Assembly: GCA_016741945.1 (NCBI GenBank)
Contig: JACVCQ010000193.1
Location: 1-5,594, forward strand
Length of the DNA: 5,594 nt
Reading direction: 5' to 3'
From: Chitinophagaceae bacterium
GTDB taxonomy: Bacteria > Bacteroidota > Bacteroidia > Chitinophagales > Chitinophagaceae
Shown here: piece after piece, positions 1 to 5,594 of the stretch
How positions within the stretch are numbered: position 1 is the stretch's first letter
Layout of the letters: the number at the start of each line of letters is the position of its first letter
The notes under the pieces: generated by a model
The model's database searches: none
What the model saw: only the letters and a program-made list of their open reading frames with translations
What the model was told of the DNA's origin: nothing
Translations under genes and position numbers: made by a program

Positions 1-23
1 AATTGGTTATGATAGGTGTTCTA

Positions 24-60
24 TATCCGCGCCAATCATAAAAAATCATGACAATCTGCG
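24..60. repeat. Short imperfect AATC-unit repeat in the 3' flank of the methyltransferase gene
   Basis: Positions 1-94 hold no gene. Within them, units beginning TATCCGCG (24), AATCATAA (34), AATCATGA (44) and AATCTGCG (53) follow one another at 10, 10 and 9 bases, close to one helical turn. The last unit differs by one base from the AATCTGTG octamer that builds the hairpin at 4545-4590. This suggests a remnant of a dispersed intergenic repeat, but nothing here proves it. Confidence 0.35.
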
Positions 61-94
61 TTCCATAAAAAGATGTATTCCAGTGATTAGGATT

Positions 95-1045
95 CTATTT
101 AGTAATCCTATAACACCATCTTTTCAACTTACCTTCAAAATCAAAAGGCGTTGTAGCTTTAGTTATGTCTTTGATCTCTGTGGCTTTGATCTCTTCTGTT
201 GCCAACACAAACTTGGTAAAATTCGTACTAAAGAAAAGTGTTCCACCCTTAGTCATCGCCGCCAATACATCATTGATGAGTTCCACATGATCTCTTTGGA
301 TATCCAGAAAATCTTTCATGCGCTTACTGTTACTGAAAGTAGGAGGATCCATAATCACCAGATCAAAACTTTCGGGTTTCAGCGTTTTCAAATACTGTTT
401 TACATCTGCATGCACAAAGAAATATTTATCCTTGTCTTTGAAACGATTGATGACCATATGATCTTCAGCCCAGTTCAAATATGTCTTCGACAAATCAACA
501 GAAGTTACCGACGATGCACCTCCGGCAGCTGTATACACCGAAAATGAACCTGTGTAACAAAAAAGATTCAGTACCCTTTTTCCGGCAGCCATCTCTCTGG
601 CCATTTGTCTGGTGGTACGGTGATCGAGAAATAATCCTGTATCTAAGTAATCCGTTAAGTTCACTAAAAACTTCAATCCATTTTCTTCAACCGTAAAGAA
701 TTCTTTTTTGCTGTCTATCTTCTCATATTGCTCATCTCTGTGCGACATTTTTTTTCGCTGTCTCACAAAAACATGTTCTTTTTTAATGCCCGTAATTTCA
801 CTGATCACATCGATACAAGTATCCAACCATGCATCATGCTCTTCATCGGTCATGCCATGTCTGCGTAAATATTCTGCCAGATAGATTCTGTCTTCGTAAA
901 ATTCTATTGCAAAGGGAAATTCGGGAAGGTCATGGTCGTACACACGGTAGCAGGAGATATTCATTCGCTTGGCCTGCTTATGTCTGTGTTTATAGACTTT
1001 CAGCAAGCGATTATAAAACATTTCCAGTTTTGGATTCTCTGACAT
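95..1045 (-). CDS. rlmK: RlmK-type 23S rRNA (guanine-N7)-methyltransferase, stand-alone
   Basis: A 316-residue class I SAM-dependent methyltransferase. It resembles, from end to end, the C-terminal RlmK half of the E. coli RlmKL fusion, which makes m7G2069 in 23S rRNA. Visible landmarks are the N-terminal substrate-recognition part with CYRVYDHDLPEF (32-43), the block VNLTDYLDTGLFLDHR (128-143), SAM-binding motif I LNLFCYTGSFSVY (159-171), the acidic residue after strand 2 in SVDLSKTYL (182-190), and the catalytic motif IV DPPTFSNSKRM (233-243). The protein starts at the RlmK domain, so the THUMP/RlmL half (m2G2445 activity) is absent and could be encoded elsewhere. It is cytoplasmic and acts on ribosomal RNA. 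The ATG at 1045 is supported by a TAnnTTTG promoter element five bases upstream. The stop is TAG. It is transcribed divergently from the M14 pair with no evident functional link. Family assignment is firm; the exact target base is inferred from the E. coli enzyme. Confidence 0.9.
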   Translation of the reverse strand: MSENPKLEMFYNRLLKVYKHRHKQAKRMNISCYRVYDHDLPEFPFAIEFYEDRIYLAEYLRRHGMTDEEHDAWLDTCIDVISEITGIKKEHVFVRQRKKMSHRDEQYEKIDSKKEFFTVEENGLKFLVNLTDYLDTGLFLDHRTTRQMAREMAAGKRVLNLFCYTGSFSVYTAAGGASSVTSVDLSKTYLNWAEDHMVINRFKDKDKYFFVHADVKQYLKTLKPESFDLVIMDPPTFSNSKRMKDFLDIQRDHVELINDVLAAMTKGGTLFFSTNFTKFVLATEEIKATEIKDITKATTPFDFEGKLKRWCYRITK

Positions 1046-1049
1046 GGCG

Positions 1050-1057
1050 CAAAGATA
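1050..1057 (-). promoter_or_regulatory. Bacteroidota -7 promoter element of the rRNA methyltransferase gene
   Basis: Read on the minus strand this is TATCTTTG, an exact match to the Bacteroidota -7 consensus TAnnTTTG. It ends five bases before the ATG at 1045. Transcription from it would start at or within a few bases of the initiation codon, so the mRNA would be leaderless or nearly so. No clear TTG-type -33 element is seen at the usual ~19-bp spacing, around 1077-1081. The call therefore rests on the -7 match and its position. Confidence 0.5.
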
Positions 1058-1116
1058 CTATTCGACATCCCTTCCTCCATTCACGTAAAATGGGTTTTAT
1101 AAGTCAGGCTTTACAG

Positions 1117-1124
1117 TATATTTA
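1117..1124 (+). promoter_or_regulatory. Weak candidate -7 element of the M14 gene pair
   Basis: TATATTTA matches seven of eight positions of TAnnTTTG and lies 19 bases before the ATG at 1144, in the divergent intergenic region 1046-1143. No convincing -33 TTG/TTTG is present at the expected distance (about 1092-1097 reads GGGTTT). It is the best promoter candidate on this strand but is weak. No Shine-Dalgarno sequence precedes the start, as is usual in Bacteroidota. Confidence 0.28.
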
Positions 1125-1143
1125 GTACCCAAAACTTAATTGC

Positions 1144-2775
1144 ATGCGAAAACTATTGTTTACGGCACTGGTATGCTATGCTGCAGGTTCTGTACTTGCA
1201 CAGGATTACAGCAATACCGCCGAACAGGCAAACAGGCTGAATGCCTTGGTAAAAGCCTACCCACAATCAGCATCTCTCAAATCTCTGACCAAAACCAATG
1301 GCGGAAAAGACATTTGGCTACTGACCATTGGTAGCGGAAAAACAGAGAATAAACCTGCCATTGCAGTCATAGGAGGTGTAGAAGGCAATCATTTGCTGGG
1401 CACTGAATTGGCCATTGGCTTTGCAGAACAACTGCTGAAAGCTTCCGGCACCGACAGTATTAAAAGTCTCCTGTCCAGAACCACTTATTATGTGTTCCCG
1501 AATATGAGTCCGGATGCGATGGACCAATATTTCTCCAAGTTGCGCAATGGTCGCATAGGCAATGCTACCGCTACCGATGATGATCGTGATGGTAAAACCG
1601 ATGAAGATGGATGGGATGATCTGGATGGTGATGGTAAAATTACCTTCCTGCGTGTAGAATCTGTAACAGGTGATTATAAAGTTCATCCTGATGATGCTCG
1701 TGTATTGATCAAAGCAGACATCAGCAAAGGAGAAAAAGGGAAATATAAATTACTGACAGAGGGAATTGACAATGATAAGGATGGTCAATTCAATGAAGAT
1801 GGGGAAGGCGGAATTGCGTTCAATAAAAACCTTACCTATAATCACAAAACTTTTGCTCCGGGAGCAGGTGATTATCCGGCATCAGAAAAAGAAACCAGAG
1901 CCATGCTTGATTTTTTATATGATGCATTCAATGTATATGCGGTTGTAAGCTTCGGAAATAATAACAATCTTTCCAATCCCATTCCCTACAATCCACAAGC
2001 AGCTGCACAAAGAATTGTGGCGGGCTTGTTAGAACCGGATGCAAAAGTAAATGGCATGGTAAGTGAGTTGTACAATAAAGTAACCGGTTCTAAAGATGCT
2101 CCCAGAAATAATGTAACCGGTGGTGATGTGCTGTCTTGGGGCTATTTCCATTATGGTCGTTATAGTTTCAGTACACCGGGTTGGTGGGTACCAAAGACCA
2201 GACCTGATACCGCTAAAAAAGAAAAAGCATTTACAGTAGAAGATGTAACTGCCAATTATTTACGCTGGGCTGCTCAGCAAGGTATTACCAATACATTCAC
2301 AGAATGGAAAACCATTCAGCATCCGGATTTCCCCGGACAAAAAGTGGAAGTAGGCGGCATCGATCCATATGTGATGATGAACCCACCCTATAAAATGGTA
2401 GAGCCGGTTGTAAAAAAACATACTGAGTTTTTAGTAAAACTTGCCACACATCAACCTGAAATCGGTATTGAGAATTTGAAAACAGAAAAACTCGCAAATG
2501 GCTTAACACGTGTGAGTTTGGATTTGATCAATAAAGGTGGCTTGTCTACCCATAGCAAACTGGGTGAAAGAAGTTATTTCATCAAGAAGATAAAAGTAGC
2601 TGTTCAAACTTCAGGGAAACAAGAAGTAGTGGGTGGAAGAAAAATTCATCTGCTGAATAGTATTGATGCGAACGGATCTGAATCATTCAGTTGGGTTATC
2701 AAAGGAACCGGAAAACTGGTGATAGAGGCCGGTTGTCCAACAGCAGGCAATACATCTATTGAAGTCAATCTTTGA
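1144..2775 (+). CDS. Secreted M14-fold carboxypeptidase homologue lacking the catalytic site (pseudo-peptidase)
   Basis: A 543-residue exported protein with an intact frame. Residues 1-19 form a type I signal peptide, with likely cleavage after SVLA before QDYS. Residues ~28-435 follow the M14 zinc carboxypeptidase fold and align block by block with the downstream paralogue. The active site is gone. The zinc motif HxxE reads EGNH (80-83); the third zinc ligand His in SFH is Gly271 (SFGNNNN); the substrate-binding NR pair is NK (227-228); and the region of the catalytic Glu reads SFSTPGWW (341-348) with no Glu. Three Asp-rich Ca2+-type loops remain (145-155, 159-167, 209-220), inserted between the NPDA-like block (MSPDA, 121-125) and the NR-equivalent. 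Residues ~438-543 are a beta-rich C-terminal domain. It probably sits in the periplasm or outside the cell and is co-transcribed with the next gene 20 bp downstream. Fold and secretion are well supported. Loss of peptidase activity is a strong inference; the actual role (binding, scaffolding or regulation) is unknown. Confidence 0.88.
   Translation: MRKLLFTALVCYAAGSVLAQDYSNTAEQANRLNALVKAYPQSASLKSLTKTNGGKDIWLLTIGSGKTENKPAIAVIGGVEGNHLLGTELAIGFAEQLLKASGTDSIKSLLSRTTYYVFPNMSPDAMDQYFSKLRNGRIGNATATDDDRDGKTDEDGWDDLDGDGKITFLRVESVTGDYKVHPDDARVLIKADISKGEKGKYKLLTEGIDNDKDGQFNEDGEGGIAFNKNLTYNHKTFAPGAGDYPASEKETRAMLDFLYDAFNVYAVVSFGNNNNLSNPIPYNPQAAAQRIVAGLLEPDAKVNGMVSELYNKVTGSKDAPRNNVTGGDVLSWGYFHYGRYSFSTPGWWVPKTRPDTAKKEKAFTVEDVTANYLRWAAQQGITNTFTEWKTIQHPDFPGQKVEVGGIDPYVMMNPPYKMVEPVVKKHTEFLVKLATHQPEIGIENLKTEKLANGLTRVSLDLINKGGLSTHSKLGERSYFIKKIKVAVQTSGKQEVVGGRKIHLLNSIDANGSESFSWVIKGTGKLVIEAGCPTAGNTSIEVNL
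1576..1644 (+). other. Segment encoding two Asp-rich calcium-type loops of the pseudo-peptidase
   Basis: This encodes residues 145-167. It holds a DxDxDG loop (Asp145, 147, 149, Gly150, then Glu154/Asp155) followed directly by a second, DLDGDGKIT (159-167). The spacing is that of EF-hand-like or thrombospondin type 3-like Ca2+ loops. A third loop (Asp209, 211, 213, Gly214, Glu218) is encoded at 1768-1803. All acidic ligand positions are kept even though the zinc site is lost. Calcium binding is inferred from the pattern. Confidence 0.6.
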
Positions 2776-2795
2776 TCATCACAAATCATTCAACT

Positions 2796-2990
2796 ATGAA
2801 ACGTTTTAGTAAAAAAATATTGACAAGTCTGCTGGTGCTTATTACCGGCATGAACGTTCATGCACAATTACCCAATCAGGTATTCAAAGCGGCCGGGTCT
2901 CCTGTTAATCCGAAAGTGACGGTAACCTGGAATCGTTATTATGATCATGCCGGTATTTGTGAACTCTGTAAAAAGGTTGCCGCTGCTTAA
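2796..2990 (+). CDS. N-terminal fragment of the M14 carboxypeptidase as terminated at the internal TAA
   Basis: If the TAA is real and obeyed, translation yields 64 residues: a signal peptide (1-24) and about 40 mature residues covering only the N-terminal lead-in of the M14 domain, including CELCKK (55-60). It has no zinc ligand and no catalytic residue, so no enzymatic function can be assigned. An alternative TTG start at 2772 overlaps the previous stop and would add eight residues ahead of the signal peptide, which is unlikely. It is listed as the literal reading of the sequence; the biologically meaningful unit is the whole 2796-4541 frame. Confidence 0.45.
   Translation: MKRFSKKILTSLLVLITGMNVHAQLPNQVFKAAGSPVNPKVTVTWNRYYDHAGICELCKKVAAA
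2988..2990 (+). other. In-frame TAA at a conserved Tyr position
   Basis: The codon run is GCT GCT TAA CCT GAT CTG. Both sides are in the same frame and both align with the paralogous upstream protein, in which the equivalent codon is TAC (Tyr39, 1258-1260). One third-position change (T or C to A) explains it. The base after the stop is C, and the following hexamer CCTGAT does not fit the CARYYA leaky-stop context, so no known readthrough signal is seen. Confidence 0.85.
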
Positions 2991-3098
2991 CCTGATCTGG
3001 CTAAACTTCAATCCATTGGCAAATCATTCGAGGGCAGAGATCTTTGGTGTTTGACCATCACCGATTTCAAAAAAGGCAATCCTGATCGTAAGCCCGGA

Positions 3099-4541
3099 AT
3101 GTATATCGATGGGAATATTCACTCGAATGAAATCCAAGGTGCTGAATTTGCTTTGTATACCGCTTGGTACTTAACGGAATCATTCGGAGATACTAAGTTC
3201 ATTCAGGAATTGCTCGAGGATAAAGTTTTTTATATTGTACCAACCATCAACCCCGATGCAAGAGATAGTTACATGCATAAACCCAATACCGGTAGCTCTC
3301 CACGTTCTGGTGTAATACCGGTAGACAATGATGGAGATGGACAAGTGAATGAAGACAGTTATGATGATATCAATAATGATGGACATATCACCATGATGCG
3401 CAGAAAGAATCCCAATGGTCGTTGGAAATTAGATCCCAAAGATCCACGCAATATGATACAAGTGGGTCCGGATGAAAAAGGGGAGTATGAATTGTTGGGA
3501 ATTGAAGGCATCGATAATGATGGTGATGGAAGAGTGAATGAAGATGGCTACACTTTTGAATATGATCCTAACCGTGATTGGGGTTGGGGATGGCAGCCTA
3601 ACTATATTCAGAATGGAGCTTACAAATATCCCTTCTCTTTGCCTGAAAACAGAGCGGTGATGGAGTTTGTGATGAAGCATCCGAATATCGCTGCAGCACA
3701 ATCATTCCACAATGCGGGTGGTATGATCCTTCGTGGTCCGGGTGGACAAGAAGACATTGGTACTTACAATGCACAGGATATTGCTGTGTATGATGCCATT
3801 GCCAAAAAAGGAGAGGAGTTGATTCCGGGATACAAGTATTTAGTAGTGTATAAAGATTTGTATTCTGCTTATGGTGGTGAATTGGATTGGTTTTATGCAG
3901 GAAGAGGAATCTATACCTATTCCAATGAATTATGGACACCCTATCTGATGTACATGCGTGATGCCACTCGTGATCCATTTGATAATGCCAGTTATAGCTT
4001 TGATCGTTATTTGTTGTTTCAGGATGCATTTGTACCCTGGAAAGAATATGATCATCCGCAATATGGAAAAATTGAAGTGGGTGGTATGAAGAAAAATTTT
4101 GGTCGTGCACACCCGGGTTTCTTATTAGAGTCTGATGCACATCGCAATATGGCTTTCAGTATTTACCATTGCTTCCATACACCTAAACTGGAAGTGTCTG
4201 AGATCACTGAAAAAGATTTGGGTGATGGATTGAAAGAAGTAACGGCTGTTATTTATAATGGCAGATTGATGCCTACGCATAGTAGTCAGGATGCCAAGAA
4301 TAAAATTGAACGTCCGGATTATATTACACTTACTACTACCGGTAAAATACTCAGTGGCATGCAGGTGGAGAATAGAGATTTGAATTTGAGTAAGGAACAA
4401 ACCAATAATCCTCAAACCATTGAAGTACCCAATATCCCCGGATTGGGGTCGGTGACTGTGAAATGGATTGTGCAGGGAGGAGGAAAATACACGGTGAATG
4501 TAGACAGTAAAAAAGGCGGTACTGCTACCGCCTCAAAATAA
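3099..4541 (+). CDS. C-terminal fragment carrying the complete M14 catalytic domain
   Basis: This is the open stretch after the internal TAA. The first downstream in-frame ATG (3099) lies just before the zinc motif GNIHSNEIQG and would give 480 residues. A TTG at 3051 would add 16 more, but it encodes an internal Leu of the ancestral protein. The fragment holds all catalytic residues, the three Ca2+-type loops and the C-terminal beta-rich domain. It lacks the signal peptide and the first strands of the fold, so if made from here it would stay in the cytoplasm and probably fold poorly. No Shine-Dalgarno sequence supports reinitiation. It is best read as part of the 2796-4541 gene. Confidence 0.5.
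   Translation: MYIDGNIHSNEIQGAEFALYTAWYLTESFGDTKFIQELLEDKVFYIVPTINPDARDSYMHKPNTGSSPRSGVIPVDNDGDGQVNEDSYDDINNDGHITMMRRKNPNGRWKLDPKDPRNMIQVGPDEKGEYELLGIEGIDNDGDGRVNEDGYTFEYDPNRDWGWGWQPNYIQNGAYKYPFSLPENRAVMEFVMKHPNIAAAQSFHNAGGMILRGPGGQEDIGTYNAQDIAVYDAIAKKGEELIPGYKYLVVYKDLYSAYGGELDWFYAGRGIYTYSNELWTPYLMYMRDATRDPFDNASYSFDRYLLFQDAFVPWKEYDHPQYGKIEVGGMKKNFGRAHPGFLLESDAHRNMAFSIYHCFHTPKLEVSEITEKDLGDGLKEVTAVIYNGRLMPTHSSQDAKNKIERPDYITLTTTGKILSGMQVENRDLNLSKEQTNNPQTIEVPNIPGLGSVTVKWIVQGGGKYTVNVDSKKGGTATASK
3324..3392 (+). other. Segment encoding two Asp-rich calcium-type loops of the M14 carboxypeptidase
   Basis: This encodes residues 177-199 of the composite protein: DNDGDGQVNED then DINNDGHIT. A third loop, DNDGDGRVNEDG (240-251), is encoded at 3513-3548. 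Their placement between the NPDA and NRDW blocks is identical to that in the upstream paralogue, so the insertion predates the duplication. Calcium binding is inferred from the ligand pattern. Confidence 0.6.
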
Positions 4542-4544
4542 AGT

Positions 4545-4590
4545 AATCTGTGAATCTGTGGCTAATATGAAAGCCACAGATTCACAGATT
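4545..4590 (+). terminator. Perfect 19-bp hairpin, shared terminator between convergent genes
   Basis: The left arm 4545-4563 and right arm 4572-4590 are exact reverse complements over 19 bp, with an 8-base loop (AATATGAA, 4564-4571). On the plus strand the stem runs into TTTATTT (4591-4597; TTTTATTT counting the last stem base), a U-rich tail typical of intrinsic termination. On the minus strand the flanking sequence is also T-rich (ACTTTATTTT). It starts four bases after the TAA of the M14 gene and abuts the TAA of the aminotransferase gene, so it probably ends both transcripts. Each arm consists of two tandem copies of an octamer, AATCTGTG at 4545-4552 and 4553-4560, and their complements. 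Confidence 0.85.
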
Positions 4591-5594
4591 TTATTTCAGT
4601 TTTGACAAAGCTTCTTTAATTCTTCCCCAAGCTTTCTCAATATTCCCCATACTATTGGCAAAGGAGAAACGTACACATTTCGGTTCTCCAAATGCATCCC
4701 CCATTACAGAAGATACATGTGCATTGTTGAGAATATACATGCTAAGATCAGCCGCATTTTGAATGGTTTGTGTTCCATCTGATTTGCCATAATAAGCACT
4801 CACATCCGGAAACACATAAAAAGCACCTTCAGGTTCAAAGCATTTGAATCCGGGTATTTCACTCACTAGTTGCAAGGTTCTCGCTCTTCTTTTGGTAAAT
4901 TCTTCGGTCATTTCCATGGATGGACGAAGATCACCCGTCAATGCCGCTACTGCAGCTTTCTGTGTGATAGAGTTGGTGCCACTGGTAAACTGTCCTTGTA
5001 ATTTTTCACAGGCTTTAGCGATCTGTGCACTGGCAGCGATATATCCCAAACGCCATCCGGTCATGGCAAAACCTTTGCTCAATCCATTGATCAATACCAC
5101 ACGGTCTTTCAAATCTTCAAACTGTGCAATACTTTCATGTTTGCCCACAAAATTGATGTACTCATAGATCTCATCAGAAATGATGGCAATATTGGGATGC
5201 TTACGAAATACAGCAGCCAAAGCTTCCAATTCTGCTTTGTTGTATACAGCGCCGGATGGATTGCAAGGAGAAGAGAACATGAATACTTTGGTTCTCGGCG
5301 TTATTGCAGCTTCTACTTCTGCGGCAGTGGCTTTGAAATGATTCTCAACACTGGTTCTGATCTCAACCACTTTACCTCGGGCTATTTTCACCAATTCAGA
5401 ATAAGTAACCCAATAGGGAGTTGGAATGATCACTTCATCACCTTCATCTACCAATGCTAAAATGGCGTTGGCCAAACTTTGTTTGGCACCTGTTGAAGTA
5501 ACAATATTTTCAGGTGCATAATCAAGATGGTTATCGCGTTTAAGTTTGGTGCAAACGGCTTCTCTCAAATCAAGAAAACCGGGAACAGGTGTAT
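4591..5594 (-). CDS. PLP-dependent aspartate aminotransferase-type enzyme (5' end outside window)
   Basis: A fold-type I aminotransferase resembling bacterial aspartate aminotransferases of subgroup Ib, which transfer the amino group of Asp to 2-oxoglutarate in the cytoplasm. About 333 residues are visible and the frame is open to the window edge, beginning TPVPGFLDLREAVC; roughly 65-70 residues of a ~400-residue enzyme are missing. Counting from the Leu codon at 5568, landmarks are the cofactor phosphate-loop segment TGAKQSLANAI (26-36), IPTPYWVTYSE (48-58), CNPSG (102-106, cofactor-ring Asn), SDEIYEY (131-137, Asp to the pyridine nitrogen and Tyr), the Schiff-base Lys165 in NGLSKGFAMTGWRLGY (161-176), and substrate-carboxylate Arg300 in VRFSFANS (299-306). 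The TTG at 5568 is an internal Leu codon, not the start. It converges on the M14 pair and ends in TAA against the shared hairpin. Broad-specificity aminotransferases of this subgroup cannot be excluded. Confidence 0.9.
   Translation of the reverse strand, partial: TPVPGFLDLREAVCTKLKRDNHLDYAPENIVTSTGAKQSLANAILALVDEGDEVIIPTPYWVTYSELVKIARGKVVEIRTSVENHFKATAAEVEAAITPRTKVFMFSSPCNPSGAVYNKAELEALAAVFRKHPNIAIISDEIYEYINFVGKHESIAQFEDLKDRVVLINGLSKGFAMTGWRLGYIAASAQIAKACEKLQGQFTSGTNSITQKAAVAALTGDLRPSMEMTEEFTKRRARTLQLVSEIPGFKCFEPEGAFYVFPDVSAYYGKSDGTQTIQNAADLSMYILNNAHVSSVMGDAFGEPKCVRFSFANSMGNIEKAWGRIKEALSKLK

Larger units (their letters stand above)
2796..4541 (+). pseudogene. Secreted M14 zinc carboxypeptidase interrupted by one in-frame TAA
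   Basis: One continuous frame of 581 codons with a single internal TAA at codon 65 (2988-2990). Residues 1-24 are a signal peptide (cleavage near VHAQ-LPNQ). The M14 domain is catalytically complete: zinc ligands His109 and Glu112 in GNIHSNEIQG, NPDA (152-155), NRDW (259-262, substrate carboxylate binding), third ligand His305 in SFHNAGG, GGxxDW (360-365) and catalytic Glu378 in YSNELW. Three Ca2+-type loops lie at 177-187, 191-199 and 240-251. A beta-rich domain of ~115 residues ends the protein. Homology continues across the TAA: the KKVAAA side joins PDLAKLQSIGKSFEGRDLW, and the upstream paralogue has KAYPQ at this place, so the lost residue is almost certainly Tyr (TAT/TAC to TAA). With no other stop in 516 downstream codons, the change is recent, a sequence error, or a readthrough site. 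The ATG at 2796 is chosen because it starts a proper signal peptide. It lies 20 bp behind the upstream gene, with no Shine-Dalgarno sequence. Confidence 0.85.

Noticed and set aside
88..110. A 7-bp inverted repeat (TAGGATT/AATCCTA, 9-base loop) at the end of the methyltransferase gene as its terminator
   Set aside because: It overlaps the last codons of the gene and is followed on the minus strand by AATCACTGG, with no U-tract. The stem is short, so terminator function is unsupported.
83..547. A 154-residue plus-strand open frame opposite the methyltransferase gene
   Set aside because: It is antisense to the conserved motif IV region of the methyltransferase, with no promoter or recognisable domain.
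1318..1686. A minus-strand frame rich in Ile and Thr opposite the calcium-loop segment
   Set aside because: Its composition is simply the reverse complement of Asp/Gly-rich codons (GAT, GGT) of the real gene.
1144..2775. The upstream M14 homologue as a decaying pseudogene
   Set aside because: It has no stop or frameshift over 543 codons, a proper signal peptide, intact acidic loops and a complete C-terminal domain. The changes are confined to catalytic positions, which fits a retained non-enzymatic protein better than decay.
3598..4140. A 180-residue open frame on the minus strand inside the carboxypeptidase gene
   Set aside because: It lies wholly opposite a strongly supported M14 coding region, is unusually rich in His, and resembles no recognisable family. 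It is a shadow frame.
2796..4541. Reassignment of TAA to Tyr in this genome
   Set aside because: The same gene ends in TAA at 4539-4541 and the convergent aminotransferase also ends in TAA at 4591-4593, both at the expected family C-termini and beside a terminator hairpin. TAA is therefore a working stop here.

Overview
The window looks like chromosomal DNA from a Bacteroidota bacterium, most likely from the Chitinophagales. The evidence is a moderately AT-rich composition, starts without Shine-Dalgarno sequences, a Bacteroidota-type TAnnTTTG promoter element directly before the first gene, and secreted M14 carboxypeptidases with Asp-rich calcium loops. The lineage is inferred from style, not from a marker gene.

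Layout. Positions 1-94 are non-coding and hold a short run of AATC-containing units about 10 bp apart. Gene 1 (95-1045, minus) is a stand-alone RlmK-type 23S rRNA guanine-N7 methyltransferase. A 98-bp divergent intergenic region separates it from gene 2 (1144-2775, plus), a secreted M14-fold protein that has lost its zinc and catalytic residues. Twenty bases further on lies gene 3 (2796-4541, plus), a paralogous secreted M14 carboxypeptidase. It keeps every catalytic residue but is interrupted at codon 65 by one in-frame TAA. A perfect 19-bp hairpin (4545-4590) follows and serves as a shared terminator with the convergent gene 4 (4591 to the window edge, minus), a PLP-dependent aspartate aminotransferase-type enzyme whose first ~65-70 residues lie outside the window.

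How the genes relate. Genes 2 and 3 form a probable two-gene operon of a pseudo-peptidase and an active peptidase. Both are exported, both carry the same three Ca2+-type loops inside the M14 fold, and both end in a similar beta-rich C-terminal domain. In gene 2 the HxxE zinc motif reads ExxH and the third zinc ligand and the catalytic Glu are gone, while the reading frame is fully intact, so it is probably a retained non-catalytic protein. In gene 3 the TAA sits where the gene 2 paralogue has Tyr and where the frame simply continues, so it is a recent nonsense change, a base-call error or a recoding site. Genes 1 and 4 are housekeeping genes with no evident link to the peptidase pair.

The main points of interest are the swapped, dead active site of gene 2, the lone TAA in gene 3, and the octamer-built hairpin. 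No mobile element, CRISPR array, tRNA or rRNA was seen.
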